Translations under genes and position numbers: made by a program
Shown: piece by piece, positions 1-5,575 of the stretch
Numbering within the stretch: position 1 is the stretch's first letter
How the letters are laid out: each line of letters opens with the position of its first letter
Source of the DNA: Propionibacterium sp.
GTDB lineage: Bacteria > Actinomycetota > Actinomycetes > Propionibacteriales > Propionibacteriaceae
Length of the DNA: 7,754 nucleotides
Assembly (NCBI GenBank): GCA_012837465.1
Contig: DURG01000271.1
Coordinates: 1-7,754, forward strand
Direction of reading: 5' to 3'
The notes under the pieces: model-generated
What the model saw: only the letters and a program-made list of their open reading frames with translations
What the model was told of the DNA's origin: nothing
Databases searched by the model: none

Positions 1-61
1 GGACGAACACGCCGTCGACGGCGCGGGCCCCTGAGCCGGTGCCGCCGTCGTTGGATGAGGC
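1..61. other. Left-edge sequence, possible end of an upstream gene
   Basis: The first 34 bases can be read on the + strand as the last ten codons of an ORF (ending DGAGP) closing at a TGA at 32-34. Too little is visible to call a gene. A GGATGAGG stretch at 53-60 lies one base before the next ATG, so it is poorly placed as a ribosome binding site. TTGGAT at 51-56 could equally be a weak -10 element of a leaderless transcript. Neither reading is firm. Confidence 0.2.
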
Positions 62-733
62 ATGGAAACAATCACCCAGCGACGCATCACGGCCGTCGCC
101 CTCGCACTCTTCGCCGTGGCGTCCTTCGCCTTCGTGCTGCTGGCCCCGGAACTGCCAGACAACCGGGCCGAGTGGCCAGCTGCCACCGCCCAAGCTCCCC
201 TCCGGTCAGCCCTGAGCGTGCACCTGTTCATCTGGTCCCAGCCCGCCTTCGCGGTGGGCGCCGTCGGGCTCGCGGCCTGGCTGCGACCTCACTCCCCCAA
301 ACTGGCCACCATCGGCGGCGCCTTCGGCTTCCTGGCCGCCTTCATGCACATCGTGCCCGGCTCCTGGTCCCTGACCCAGGTGTCCATGGGAGCACATCCG
401 GAGCACTACGCCGTCTACGGGCAGCTCATCGAGGCGCAGGAGGCTTCGCCGCACATGCTGCCGTACTTCATGCTCGGCCTCGGCATGGTGGTGTCCGTCA
501 TCCTCTTGGGCATCGCCCACTTCCGCTCGAGGCTGCCGATGCGCTGGGCCGGGCCGGTGCTGTGGGCGTGGGTGGTGGTCGAGTTCCTCGGCACCGGCCT
601 GTTCGCGTGGGCCCCTGCCCTCTCCGGCGCGCTGCTCGTCCTCGGCGTGGGCGGGTTGATCGCAGGGCTCGTGCGCGAGCCGGCCCGGCAGCCGGCATTC
701 GTCAGCGCCCAGCCCGCGGCCGAGATGAACTGA
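62..733 (+). CDS. Polytopic membrane protein of unknown function
   Basis: This is a 223-residue protein that I do not assign to a named family. It is strongly hydrophobic, with about six likely membrane segments near residues 10-28, 57-74, 82-100, 133-152, 163-181 and 184-203. A polar loop at about 29-55 (with the segment PDNRAEWPA) follows the first helix, and another at about 105-130 (rich in H, E and Q) lies between helices 3 and 4. The C-terminal 20 residues are polar and probably lie outside the membrane. The ATG at 62 was chosen because it is followed directly by a short polar N-terminus (METITQRRI) and then the first membrane helix. The longer overlapping frame starting at 55 is R/P/H-rich and is a shadow. 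The wrbA-like gene follows after 96 bases with its own likely promoter, so co-transcription is uncertain. No catalytic motif is visible. Confidence 0.8.
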   Translation: METITQRRITAVALALFAVASFAFVLLAPELPDNRAEWPAATAQAPLRSALSVHLFIWSQPAFAVGAVGLAAWLRPHSPKLATIGGAFGFLAAFMHIVPGSWSLTQVSMGAHPEHYAVYGQLIEAQEASPHMLPYFMLGLGMVVSVILLGIAHFRSRLPMRWAGPVLWAWVVVEFLGTGLFAWAPALSGALLVLGVGGLIAGLVREPARQPAFVSAQPAAEMN

Positions 734-786
734 TGTGCCCACCCCATTGAGTTCTGAGTTCCCCCGCCTGGTTTGCTGCACCGCAC

Positions 787-792
787 TAGCGT
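787..792 (+). promoter_or_regulatory. Possible -10 element of the wrbA-like gene
   Basis: TAGCGT fits the actinobacterial TANNNT -10 pattern. It would place transcription start near 798-800, giving a leader of about 30 bases ahead of the ATG at 830. No good -35 hexamer is seen 16-19 bases upstream; TTGAGT at 747-752 is too far away. This is a weak call. Confidence 0.3.
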
Positions 793-819
793 GGGGGTGT
801 CCTGACCACCATGGAACAT

Positions 820-824
820 GGAGG
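820..824 (+). promoter_or_regulatory. Ribosome binding site deciding the wrbA start
   Basis: GGAGG lies five bases before the ATG at 830. It overlaps the alternative in-frame ATG at 818, so that codon cannot use it. This decides the start in favour of 830 (MTKLAIIYYS). Confidence 0.75.
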
Positions 825-829
825 TACTC

Positions 830-1429
830 ATGACCAAACTTGCCATCATCTACTACTCCGCCACCGGCCACGGCACCAAGATGGCCGAGCACGTCGAGAA
901 GTTCGCGAAGGCTGCGGGCGCCGAGGTGCGCGTGCGCCACGTCGCCGAGCAGGTGGACCCCTCGGTGTTCAAGGACAACCCGGCGTGGAGCGCCAACTAC
1001 GAGGCGACGAAGGACCTGCCCGCCGCCACCGGCGACGACATCGTGTGGGCCGACGCCGTCATCTTCGGCTCCCCCACCCGCTACTCGAGCGTCACCGGCT
1101 CGTTCCAGCAGTTCATCGACACCCTCGGCGGACTGTGGGCCGAAGGCAAGCTCGCGAACAAGGCCTACGCGGCGTTCACCTCGTCCCAGACCGCCCACGG
1201 CGGCCAGGAGACCACGCTGCTCAACATCTACCGCATGGTGATGCACTTCGGTGGCGTCATCGTCTCCCCCGGCTACACCGACGGGCTCAAGTTCGTCGAC
1301 GGCAACCCCTACGGCGTCTCGCACGTGACGGGCCCGGAGAACCAGAACGAACTGGAGCAGGCCACCATCGACGCGTTGGAGCACATGACCAAGCGCATCA
1401 TCGAGATCGGCGGCAAGCTCGCCGGCTGA
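830..1429 (+). CDS. wrbA: WrbA-type NAD(P)H:quinone oxidoreductase
   Basis: This 199-residue flavodoxin-like FMN protein has the usual length for WrbA. Family members are cytosolic tetramers that reduce quinones by two electrons using NAD(P)H, which avoids semiquinone and superoxide formation. Seen in the sequence: a first beta strand and FMN phosphate loop at residues 4-17 (IIYYSATGHGTK), the flavin-contacting GSPTRY at 80-85, the WrbA hallmark GGLW at 100-103, HGGQETT at 123-129, and a C-terminal NPYG..HVTG at 159-168, which corresponds to the SPYG..T.AG motif of the family. The start at 830 is set by GGAGG at 820-824. A hairpin terminator begins 17 bases after the stop, so the gene probably ends its transcript. 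Family assignment is firm; the physiological substrate is not shown by the sequence. Confidence 0.93.
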   Translation: MTKLAIIYYSATGHGTKMAEHVEKFAKAAGAEVRVRHVAEQVDPSVFKDNPAWSANYEATKDLPAATGDDIVWADAVIFGSPTRYSSVTGSFQQFIDTLGGLWAEGKLANKAYAAFTSSQTAHGGQETTLLNIYRMVMHFGGVIVSPGYTDGLKFVDGNPYGVSHVTGPENQNELEQATIDALEHMTKRIIEIGGKLAG

Positions 1430-1445
1430 CCCCATCCAGCGAGGA

Positions 1446-1479
1446 AATCGGCCCTCACCGCGCGCGGTGGGGGCCGATT
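1446..1479 (+). terminator. Hairpin terminator after wrbA
   Basis: Arms 1446-1460 and 1465-1479 pair over 15 base pairs, counting one G-U wobble in RNA, around a CGCG loop. The central CACCGCGCGCGGTG is a perfect palindrome. No U-run follows (GCGTGACTC comes next), so this is a U-less stem, a form often proposed for high-GC actinobacteria. It lies 17 bases past the wrbA stop. Confidence 0.75.
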
Positions 1480-1485
1480 GCGTGA

Positions 1486-1651
1486 CTCAGCCTGGACCCA
1501 CCGGTGAGCGCCATAGCGAGCGGCACTAGACAGGTGCAATGGCAACTCGTGAACTCGAGGGCATACTGGCGCGTCTGTTGAGCGGGCACGAGGAACCCAG
1601 TGCGCTGGATCGGGACGCGTAGTAGGTGCCGATCGGTGGATCCAGGCTCAG
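1486..1651. repeat. Imperfect 20-base inverted repeat around a 126-base spacer
   Basis: The left arm at 1486-1505 matches the reverse complement of the right arm at 1632-1651 at 17 of 20 positions; the shared core is AGCCTGGA-CCACCG. The spacer is 126 bases. The pair could be two oppositely oriented protein-binding sites upstream of the transporter promoter, or the ends of a small non-autonomous element. The sequence alone does not decide between these. Confidence 0.5.
1539..1622 (+). CDS. Doubtful 27-codon ORF inside the inverted repeat
   Basis: An ATG opens 27 codons reading MATRELEGILARLLSG followed by a polar tail (HEEPSALDRDA) and TAG. The first half would form an amphipathic helix. There is no proper ribosome binding site (AGGTGCA is too close and weak). 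Codon use is only moderately GC-biased at third positions. It may be chance, or the remnant of a longer gene. I do not recognise it. Confidence 0.12.
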   Translation: MATRELEGILARLLSGHEEPSALDRDA

Positions 1652-1698
1652 GCACCGTCGTCGGGGCCGGCTTCCGGCGGCTCGCCCGGGCCCTTGGA

Positions 1699-1704
1699 TA
1701 GGAT
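1699..1704 (+). promoter_or_regulatory. Probable -10 element of the transporter/kinase operon
   Basis: TAGGAT closely matches the actinobacterial -10 consensus and would start transcription near 1710-1712, leaving a leader of about 40 bases before the ATG at 1751. The best -35 candidate, TTCCGG at 1672-1677, has an over-long 21-base spacing, so a -35 element is not established. Confidence 0.45.
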
Positions 1705-1731
1705 GGTGGGCGTGCGGCGGCGTTGCCGTAC

Positions 1732-1739
1732 GGGAGGAG
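1732..1739 (+). promoter_or_regulatory. Ribosome binding stretch of the transporter gene
   Basis: GGGAGGAG is an excellent anti-16S match but lies 11 bases before the ATG at 1751, slightly far. The in-frame GTG at 1739 overlaps its last base and is too close. ATG at 1751 is therefore the preferred start, with some uncertainty. Confidence 0.55.
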
Positions 1740-1750
1740 TGTGGGAATCC

Positions 1751-3154
1751 ATGGCGGCACAGGTGCCAACCCGCCTGCCGTCGAAGACCCGCGTGCAGAA
1801 GGTCGGCCTGGCCATCGCCATCGTCGCCCTCATCGGCTGCCTCTTCATCCAGGTCCCCGGGCTCGAACCCGTGGGCGTGCGCATGCTGGGCATCTTCGTC
1901 GCCGCGATCGCGCTGTGGGTCACCGAGGCCATCCCGCTGGCAGCCACCGGCGTGGGCATCATCCTCTTCCAGGTGCTGCTGATCTCCTCCGACGCGGTGC
2001 TGCCCGTGCCCGAGACAGCCGAGACGTCGGCGTCGTTCTTCGCGAACCTGGCCAACCCCGTGATCATCCTGTTCATGGGCGGCTTCATGATCGCCGATGG
2101 AGCGGCGAAGTACGGCCTCGACAAGAACCTCGCGGCGGTCATGCTCAAGCCCTTCAGGGGCTCGGCCCGGCTGGCGATGCTCGGCCTGATGCTGATCACC
2201 GCGTTGCTGTCCCAGTTCATGTCGAACACCGCCACGACGGCGTCGATGTTCGCCGTGGTCATCCCCATCCTCGCCTCGATCAGGGATCCCAAGATGCGCA
2301 CCGGCTTCGCGCTGGCGATCCCCGTGGCCGCCAACGTCTCCGGGGTCGGCACACCGGTGTCCACGCCGCCCAATGCCATCGCGGTGGGCATGCTCGCCCA
2401 GAATGGCATTCGCATCACGTTCCTGGACTGGGCGCTGATGGCGCTGCCGTTCATCATCGTGATGCTGATGATGGCGTGGCTGCTCCTGGTGGCCCTGTTC
2501 GTGCCCAAGGGCGTGCCCATGGAGTTGAACCTCAAGGCGGATTTCAACCGCAGCCCCGCCGCCATCGTCTTCTACCTGCTCGCCGGCGGCACCATCCTGC
2601 TGTGGATGAGTGAACCGCTGCACGGCATCAATTCGTCGATCGTCGGGTTCATCCCGGTGGTGGGCATGCTCGCCACCGGCGTGATGACCGGGCGCGACGT
2701 CAAGCAACTGTCCTGGCCGGTTCTCTGGCTCGTCGCCGGCGGCATCGCGCTTGGCTCAGGGGTGCGCGCCACCGGGCTGGACGCCTGGCTGCTGGGCGGC
2801 ATCGACTGGGGCTCGATGAGCGCCGTGGTCTTCCTCGTCGCGGTGGCCCTCGTGGCCGTGGTGATGGGCACCTTCATCTCCAACTCCGCCACCGCGAACC
2901 TCATCATCCCGCTGGTGCTGGGCCCCAGCATCATGGTGGCCACCGATGATGTCACCCTCGCCGTCGTCGCGGCGCTCGCCTGCTCGCTCGGCTTCGCCCT
3001 GCCCATCTCGACGCCCCCCAACGCCATCGCGTACGCCACCGGCCACATCCCGCAGCGTTCGCTCATGCTGGTCGGCGCCATCCTGGGCATCGTCGGCGCG
3101 ATCTTCCTCGCCCTGGCGCTGCCTCCCCTGTGGGCGTGGATGGGGCTGACGTGA
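1751..3154 (+). CDS. SLC13/DASS-family anion:sodium symporter
   Basis: This 467-residue inner-membrane protein belongs to the divalent anion:Na+ symporter family (SLC13; VcINDY, CitT and SdcS relatives), which imports dicarboxylates such as succinate, malate or citrate, and in some members sulfate. Length and motif order match. Both inverted-repeat halves are visible: a first motif SNT at 158-160 (QFMSNTATTASM) followed by GVGTPVSTPPNAIAVG at 198-213, and a second motif SNS at 377-379 (TFISNSATANLIIPL) followed by LPISTPPNAIAYATG at 417-431. In VcINDY the equivalent re-entrant loops bind substrate carboxylates and Na+. About eleven hydrophobic stretches span the chain, starting at residue 18. 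The N-terminus (MAAQVPTRLPSKTRVQK) is short and basic. Longer in-frame starts at 1694, 1706, 1712 and 1739 add only an R/C-rich non-conserved extension. The stop overlaps the kinase GTG by four bases, implying coupled translation. Substrate cannot be read from the sequence; dicarboxylate is the likeliest guess. Confidence 0.9.
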   Translation: MAAQVPTRLPSKTRVQKVGLAIAIVALIGCLFIQVPGLEPVGVRMLGIFVAAIALWVTEAIPLAATGVGIILFQVLLISSDAVLPVPETAETSASFFANLANPVIILFMGGFMIADGAAKYGLDKNLAAVMLKPFRGSARLAMLGLMLITALLSQFMSNTATTASMFAVVIPILASIRDPKMRTGFALAIPVAANVSGVGTPVSTPPNAIAVGMLAQNGIRITFLDWALMALPFIIVMLMMAWLLLVALFVPKGVPMELNLKADFNRSPAAIVFYLLAGGTILLWMSEPLHGINSSIVGFIPVVGMLATGVMTGRDVKQLSWPVLWLVAGGIALGSGVRATGLDAWLLGGIDWGSMSAVVFLVAVALVAVVMGTFISNSATANLIIPLVLGPSIMVATDDVTLAVVAALACSLGFALPISTPPNAIAYATGHIPQRSLMLVGAILGIVGAIFLALALPPLWAWMGLT

Positions 3155-5040
3155 CCACCCCGTACGTGCTGATCCTCGGCTCCCAGGGCCGGGCGGCGAA
3201 GATCGCGAACGAGCTGACGGCCAACGGCTTGGACGAGCTGGTCCGAATCGTCAGCGAACCCACCGTCCAGGAGGCCCTGGCCGCTGACCACTCCCCCGTC
3301 GCCCTGGTGATCCTCGACTGCCGCGACGCGCCGCTCGACGAGGTCATCGCCCCGCTGCGCGAGGATCCGCGATACGAGAACGCCCGGATCCTCAGCATGG
3401 TCGGCAACGACGGCGTGGTCGGTGCTGAGACCTCGCTGGACCGTGGCTGGGTGGCGGCCTTCATCGGCCTCCCGATGACCCACGGGCTGCTCGCCCGGCA
3501 CTGCCGGGACCAGCTCACCCGCTGGATGGCCCGGCACGGGCCCGACGCCGACGACCCGGAACTGCGGCCCAGGGTGCACCCGGAGAGCGACCTCCTCCGG
3601 GATTTCGAATCCAGCGAGGCCACGCGGATCCATGAGCTGATGACCGTGATCGAGCGGGCCCTCGGCCCCCGCCCCCGCCTGCGGCTCCCCGCCGGGGTAC
3701 GGCTGACACGCCAGGACGTGCCGATCGACGGGGTCTACATCGTGCTCGAGGGAGAGGTGGCCCTCACCCGCCAACTCGGCGAGGAGACGATGCTGTTCCA
3801 TCAGGACACCACAGGTCGCGTCGTGGGCCTCCTGGCGCTGTCGACGGGAGCCCGGTCCCGCTTCAACTCCACCACCACGACCCCCGCGGTCGTGGTGCAC
3901 CTGTCCACCTACCAGCTCGACCTGGCCCTCCAGCTGGAGCCGCAGGTCTCCGCGATCCTCGCGTCGTCGGCCATCACCCAGCTCAGCACCAGGCTGGCCC
4001 GCTCCGAGCACCTCCACACCGAGCGCAGGTTCCTCGTGCGTCGCCTGGAGCAGGAGCGCGCCGAGCTCACCACCGCCCTCGAGCAACTGCGCGAGGCCCG
4101 GCTCGAGCTCATCACCCAGGCCCGCTTCGCCACCCTCGGCGAGCTCAGCGCGGGCATCGCCCACGAGCTCAACAACCCCGTCGCTGCGCTCGTCCGCTCC
4201 TCCGAGCACCTTCTTGAGGACGTGGCGGACCTCCTGGTCACCAACCCCAAGGGCGAGCTCATCGCCAACACCATCGACCACAGCGCCCGGCGCGGCGCCA
4301 CCTCCACGCGCGATGAGCGGGCCGCCCGTCGTGAGCTGTCGAAGGTGATCAAGGACGACGACCTCGCCCGCCGCCTGACCGCAGCGGGCGTGCGGAATCC
4401 GGCCATCGCCAAGGCCGCGACCCAGAGCAAGGACCTCGCGAACACCATCGAACTCAGCGCCAAGCTCGGCACGTCGCTGCGCGCCATCAACCTGGCCTCT
4501 GCGCAGATCACCCGCCTCGTCTCGTCGCTGCGCTCCTACGCACGGCCGGACGAGACCGTCGACGGTGTCTCGGTGAACACCTCGCTCGAGGACACGATCC
4601 ACCTCGTCTCCCACCGCCTCCGCGGCGTCGAACTGGTGCGCCACTACGGCGAGCTGCCGGACATCCGCGCCCGATCCGCCCAGCTGGGCCAGGTGTGGAC
4701 GAACATCCTCGTCAACGCGGCGGACGCCCTCAACGGTTCAGGCACCATCGAGTTGCGCACGCGACGTGTCGGCCGCGAGGTCGTGGTGACCATCACCGAC
4801 GATGGGCCGGGCATCCCGGAAGACGTCCTGGAACGCGTCTTCGAGCCGCGCTTCACCACCAAGCATGGCCAGGTGCGCTTCGGCCTCGGCATGGGGCTGG
4901 GCATCGCGGCCCGCTTCGTCCACGACCACGGTGGGACCATCGGGATCGAATCCGAGCCCGGCCGCACGTGTGTGAAGGTGCGGCTACCGGTCGTCGGCCC
5001 GCCCGACGCACTGCCCACGGATGCTGAGGAGGCATCATGA
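3151..5040 (+). CDS. Soluble hybrid-type histidine kinase with pseudo-receiver and cNMP-like domains
   Basis: This 629-residue protein has no membrane helix, so it should sense an intracellular signal. Domains in order: a receiver-like fold at about 4-125 with Asp56 (LVILDCRD) kept, but the acidic pair after strand 1 replaced by GSQG and the usual KP replaced by GLP; a cyclic-nucleotide-binding-like beta-roll at about 165-280 (GVYIVLEGEVAL at 194-205); a coiled coil at about 283-325; a DHp domain with H-box GELSAGIAHELNNP (His338); a long helical insert at about 355-435 before the second DHp helix (ITRLVSSLRSYARP, 453-466); and a HATPase domain with N-box N518/N522, G1 DDGPGIP (550-556), F-box FEPRFTTK (564-571) and G2 GLGMGLG (578-584). 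All catalytic motifs are intact. GTG 3151 is preferred over GTG 3130 or 3136 because it forms GTGA with the transporter stop and has GGATGGGG five bases upstream. Its stop overlaps the receiver gene's ATG, its probable phosphotransfer partner. Confidence 0.9.
   Translation: MTTPYVLILGSQGRAAKIANELTANGLDELVRIVSEPTVQEALAADHSPVALVILDCRDAPLDEVIAPLREDPRYENARILSMVGNDGVVGAETSLDRGWVAAFIGLPMTHGLLARHCRDQLTRWMARHGPDADDPELRPRVHPESDLLRDFESSEATRIHELMTVIERALGPRPRLRLPAGVRLTRQDVPIDGVYIVLEGEVALTRQLGEETMLFHQDTTGRVVGLLALSTGARSRFNSTTTTPAVVVHLSTYQLDLALQLEPQVSAILASSAITQLSTRLARSEHLHTERRFLVRRLEQERAELTTALEQLREARLELITQARFATLGELSAGIAHELNNPVAALVRSSEHLLEDVADLLVTNPKGELIANTIDHSARRGATSTRDERAARRELSKVIKDDDLARRLTAAGVRNPAIAKAATQSKDLANTIELSAKLGTSLRAINLASAQITRLVSSLRSYARPDETVDGVSVNTSLEDTIHLVSHRLRGVELVRHYGELPDIRARSAQLGQVWTNILVNAADALNGSGTIELRTRRVGREVVVTITDDGPGIPEDVLERVFEPRFTTKHGQVRFGLGMGLGIAARFVHDHGGTIGIESEPGRTCVKVRLPVVGPPDALPTDAEEAS
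5026..5032 (+). promoter_or_regulatory. Ribosome binding site of the receiver gene
   Basis: GAGGAGG ends four bases before the ATG at 5037 and lies inside the last codons of the kinase gene, allowing efficient re-initiation at the ATGA overlap. Confidence 0.8.
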
Positions 5041-5525
5041 AACTCGCCATCATCGTGCTCGAGGATGAGCCGCCCGTGCGCGACGCCATCGCCCGCGACC
5101 TCCAGGAGTTTTCCGGCGAGGTCCGCGTCGAACCCGCCGAGGATGTACCCGACGCGCGGGAACTCATCGACGAGATCCTCGCCGACGGCGACGTGGTCGC
5201 CCTCCTGCTGGCCGATCACCGGTTGCCGGGCGAGACCGGAGTCGATTTCCTCGTCTCCACCATGGATGACGACCGGATGGCGAGCGCCCGCCGCGTGTTG
5301 ATCACCGGCCAGGCGGACCACGCCGACACCATCCGCGCCATCAACGTCGGCGGCCTGGACCACTACATCGCCAAGCCGTGGGACCCTGGTGAGCTCCACG
5401 ACGTCGTGCGCGAGCAACTCACCAACTACGTACTGGACCAGGGGATCAACCCGCTGCCCTACCTGCCGAACCTGGAGATGGACCGCGCCATCACCGCGAT
5501 GCGGGGCTTCAGCCTGACGGACTGA
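5037..5525 (+). CDS. Stand-alone receiver-domain response regulator
   Basis: This 162-residue protein consists of one receiver domain (residues 3-128) plus a 34-residue tail with no DNA-binding or enzymatic domain. The phosphorylation site is complete: acidic residues E9, D10 and E11 after strand 1, phospho-acceptor Asp60 (LLADHRLPG), Thr90 (VLIT) and Lys113 (YIAKPW). The wording VALLLADHRLPG.TGVDFL, followed by IRAIN..GLDHYIAKPWDP, resembles, from my memory of the family, the N-terminal receivers of response regulator/thioredoxin-disulfide reductase fusions and of regulators paired with CNB-type kinases. Here no reductase domain follows. It overlaps the upstream kinase gene by ATGA, so kinase and receiver should be made in fixed ratio. 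The output is presumably protein-protein contact, through the receiver face or the tail (about 137-158, PLPYLPNLEMDRAITAMRGF). No terminator hairpin is evident after the stop. Confidence 0.9.
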   Translation: MKLAIIVLEDEPPVRDAIARDLQEFSGEVRVEPAEDVPDARELIDEILADGDVVALLLADHRLPGETGVDFLVSTMDDDRMASARRVLITGQADHADTIRAINVGGLDHYIAKPWDPGELHDVVREQLTNYVLDQGINPLPYLPNLEMDRAITAMRGFSLTD

Positions 5526-5538
5526 CAAACCGCCCGCG

Positions 5539-5567
5539 TTCAGAGTTTGTACAACTGGTTGTACAAG
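5539..5567 (+). promoter_or_regulatory. Possible promoter of the marR operon, perhaps leaderless
   Basis: TTCAGA (5539-5544) and TACAAG (5562-5567) are spaced by 17 bases and would start transcription about 5574-5577, right at the ATG at 5576. The hexamers are imperfect. The idea rests mainly on the poor ribosome binding site and on the repressor-like operator occupying exactly this interval. Confidence 0.35.
5547..5566. promoter_or_regulatory. Tandem palindromic operator, probable MarR binding site
   Basis: The 8-base palindrome TTGTACAA occurs twice (5547-5554 and 5559-5566), separated by CTGG, so the centres are 12 bases apart, about one helical turn. AT-rich palindromes of this kind immediately ahead of a marR gene are typical autoregulatory operators of the family. 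The second copy overlaps the predicted -10 element, so bound protein should block transcription. Confidence 0.75.
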
Positions 5568-5575
5568 ATGGGGAC

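Larger units (their letters stand above)
1430..1750. other. Intergenic region between wrbA and the transporter operon
   Basis: These 321 bases hold, in order, the wrbA terminator hairpin (1446-1479), the two arms of a 20-base imperfect inverted repeat (1486-1505 and 1632-1651), a very small and doubtful ORF between the arms (1539-1622), a probable -10 element (1699-1704) and a purine-rich ribosome binding stretch (1732-1739). No convincing larger gene is present on either strand. Minus-strand readings through here are low-complexity and continue as shadows of flanking genes. Confidence 0.6.

Noticed and set aside
818..829. Upstream ATG at 818 as the wrbA start
   Set aside because: It overlaps the GGAGG that properly serves ATG 830, and it adds MEVL ahead of the conserved WrbA N-terminus.
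206..1435. A 409-codon minus-strand frame opposite the membrane protein and wrbA
   Set aside because: It runs across two well-supported + strand genes and their intergenic gap, and has shadow composition.
1694..1750. Longer N-terminus for the transporter from TTG 1694 or GTG 1706, 1712 or 1739
   Set aside because: The extra residues are R/C-rich and non-hydrophobic, overlap the likely -10 element or the ribosome binding stretch, and are not expected in the family. A leaderless GTG 1712 start is not fully excluded.
1526..2707. A 393-codon minus-strand frame opposite the transporter
   Set aside because: The product is dominated by H, D, R, Q and G, which is typical of an antisense shadow in high-GC DNA; the + strand encodes an intact SLC13 protein.
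3130..3150. GTG codons at 3130 and 3136 as kinase starts
   Set aside because: They lie deeper inside the transporter gene; GTG 3151 gives the typical GTGA overlap with a better placed purine stretch and begins at the first beta strand.
2572..4644. A 690-codon open frame on the minus strand opposite the transporter end and kinase
   Set aside because: It is rich in G, D, R, H and V with no recognisable motif and mirrors a frame kept open by the codon bias of the + strand genes, which have full catalytic signatures.
4644..5528. A 294-codon minus-strand frame opposite the kinase HATPase domain and receiver
   Set aside because: It covers strictly conserved kinase and receiver motifs on the + strand and shows no domain of its own.
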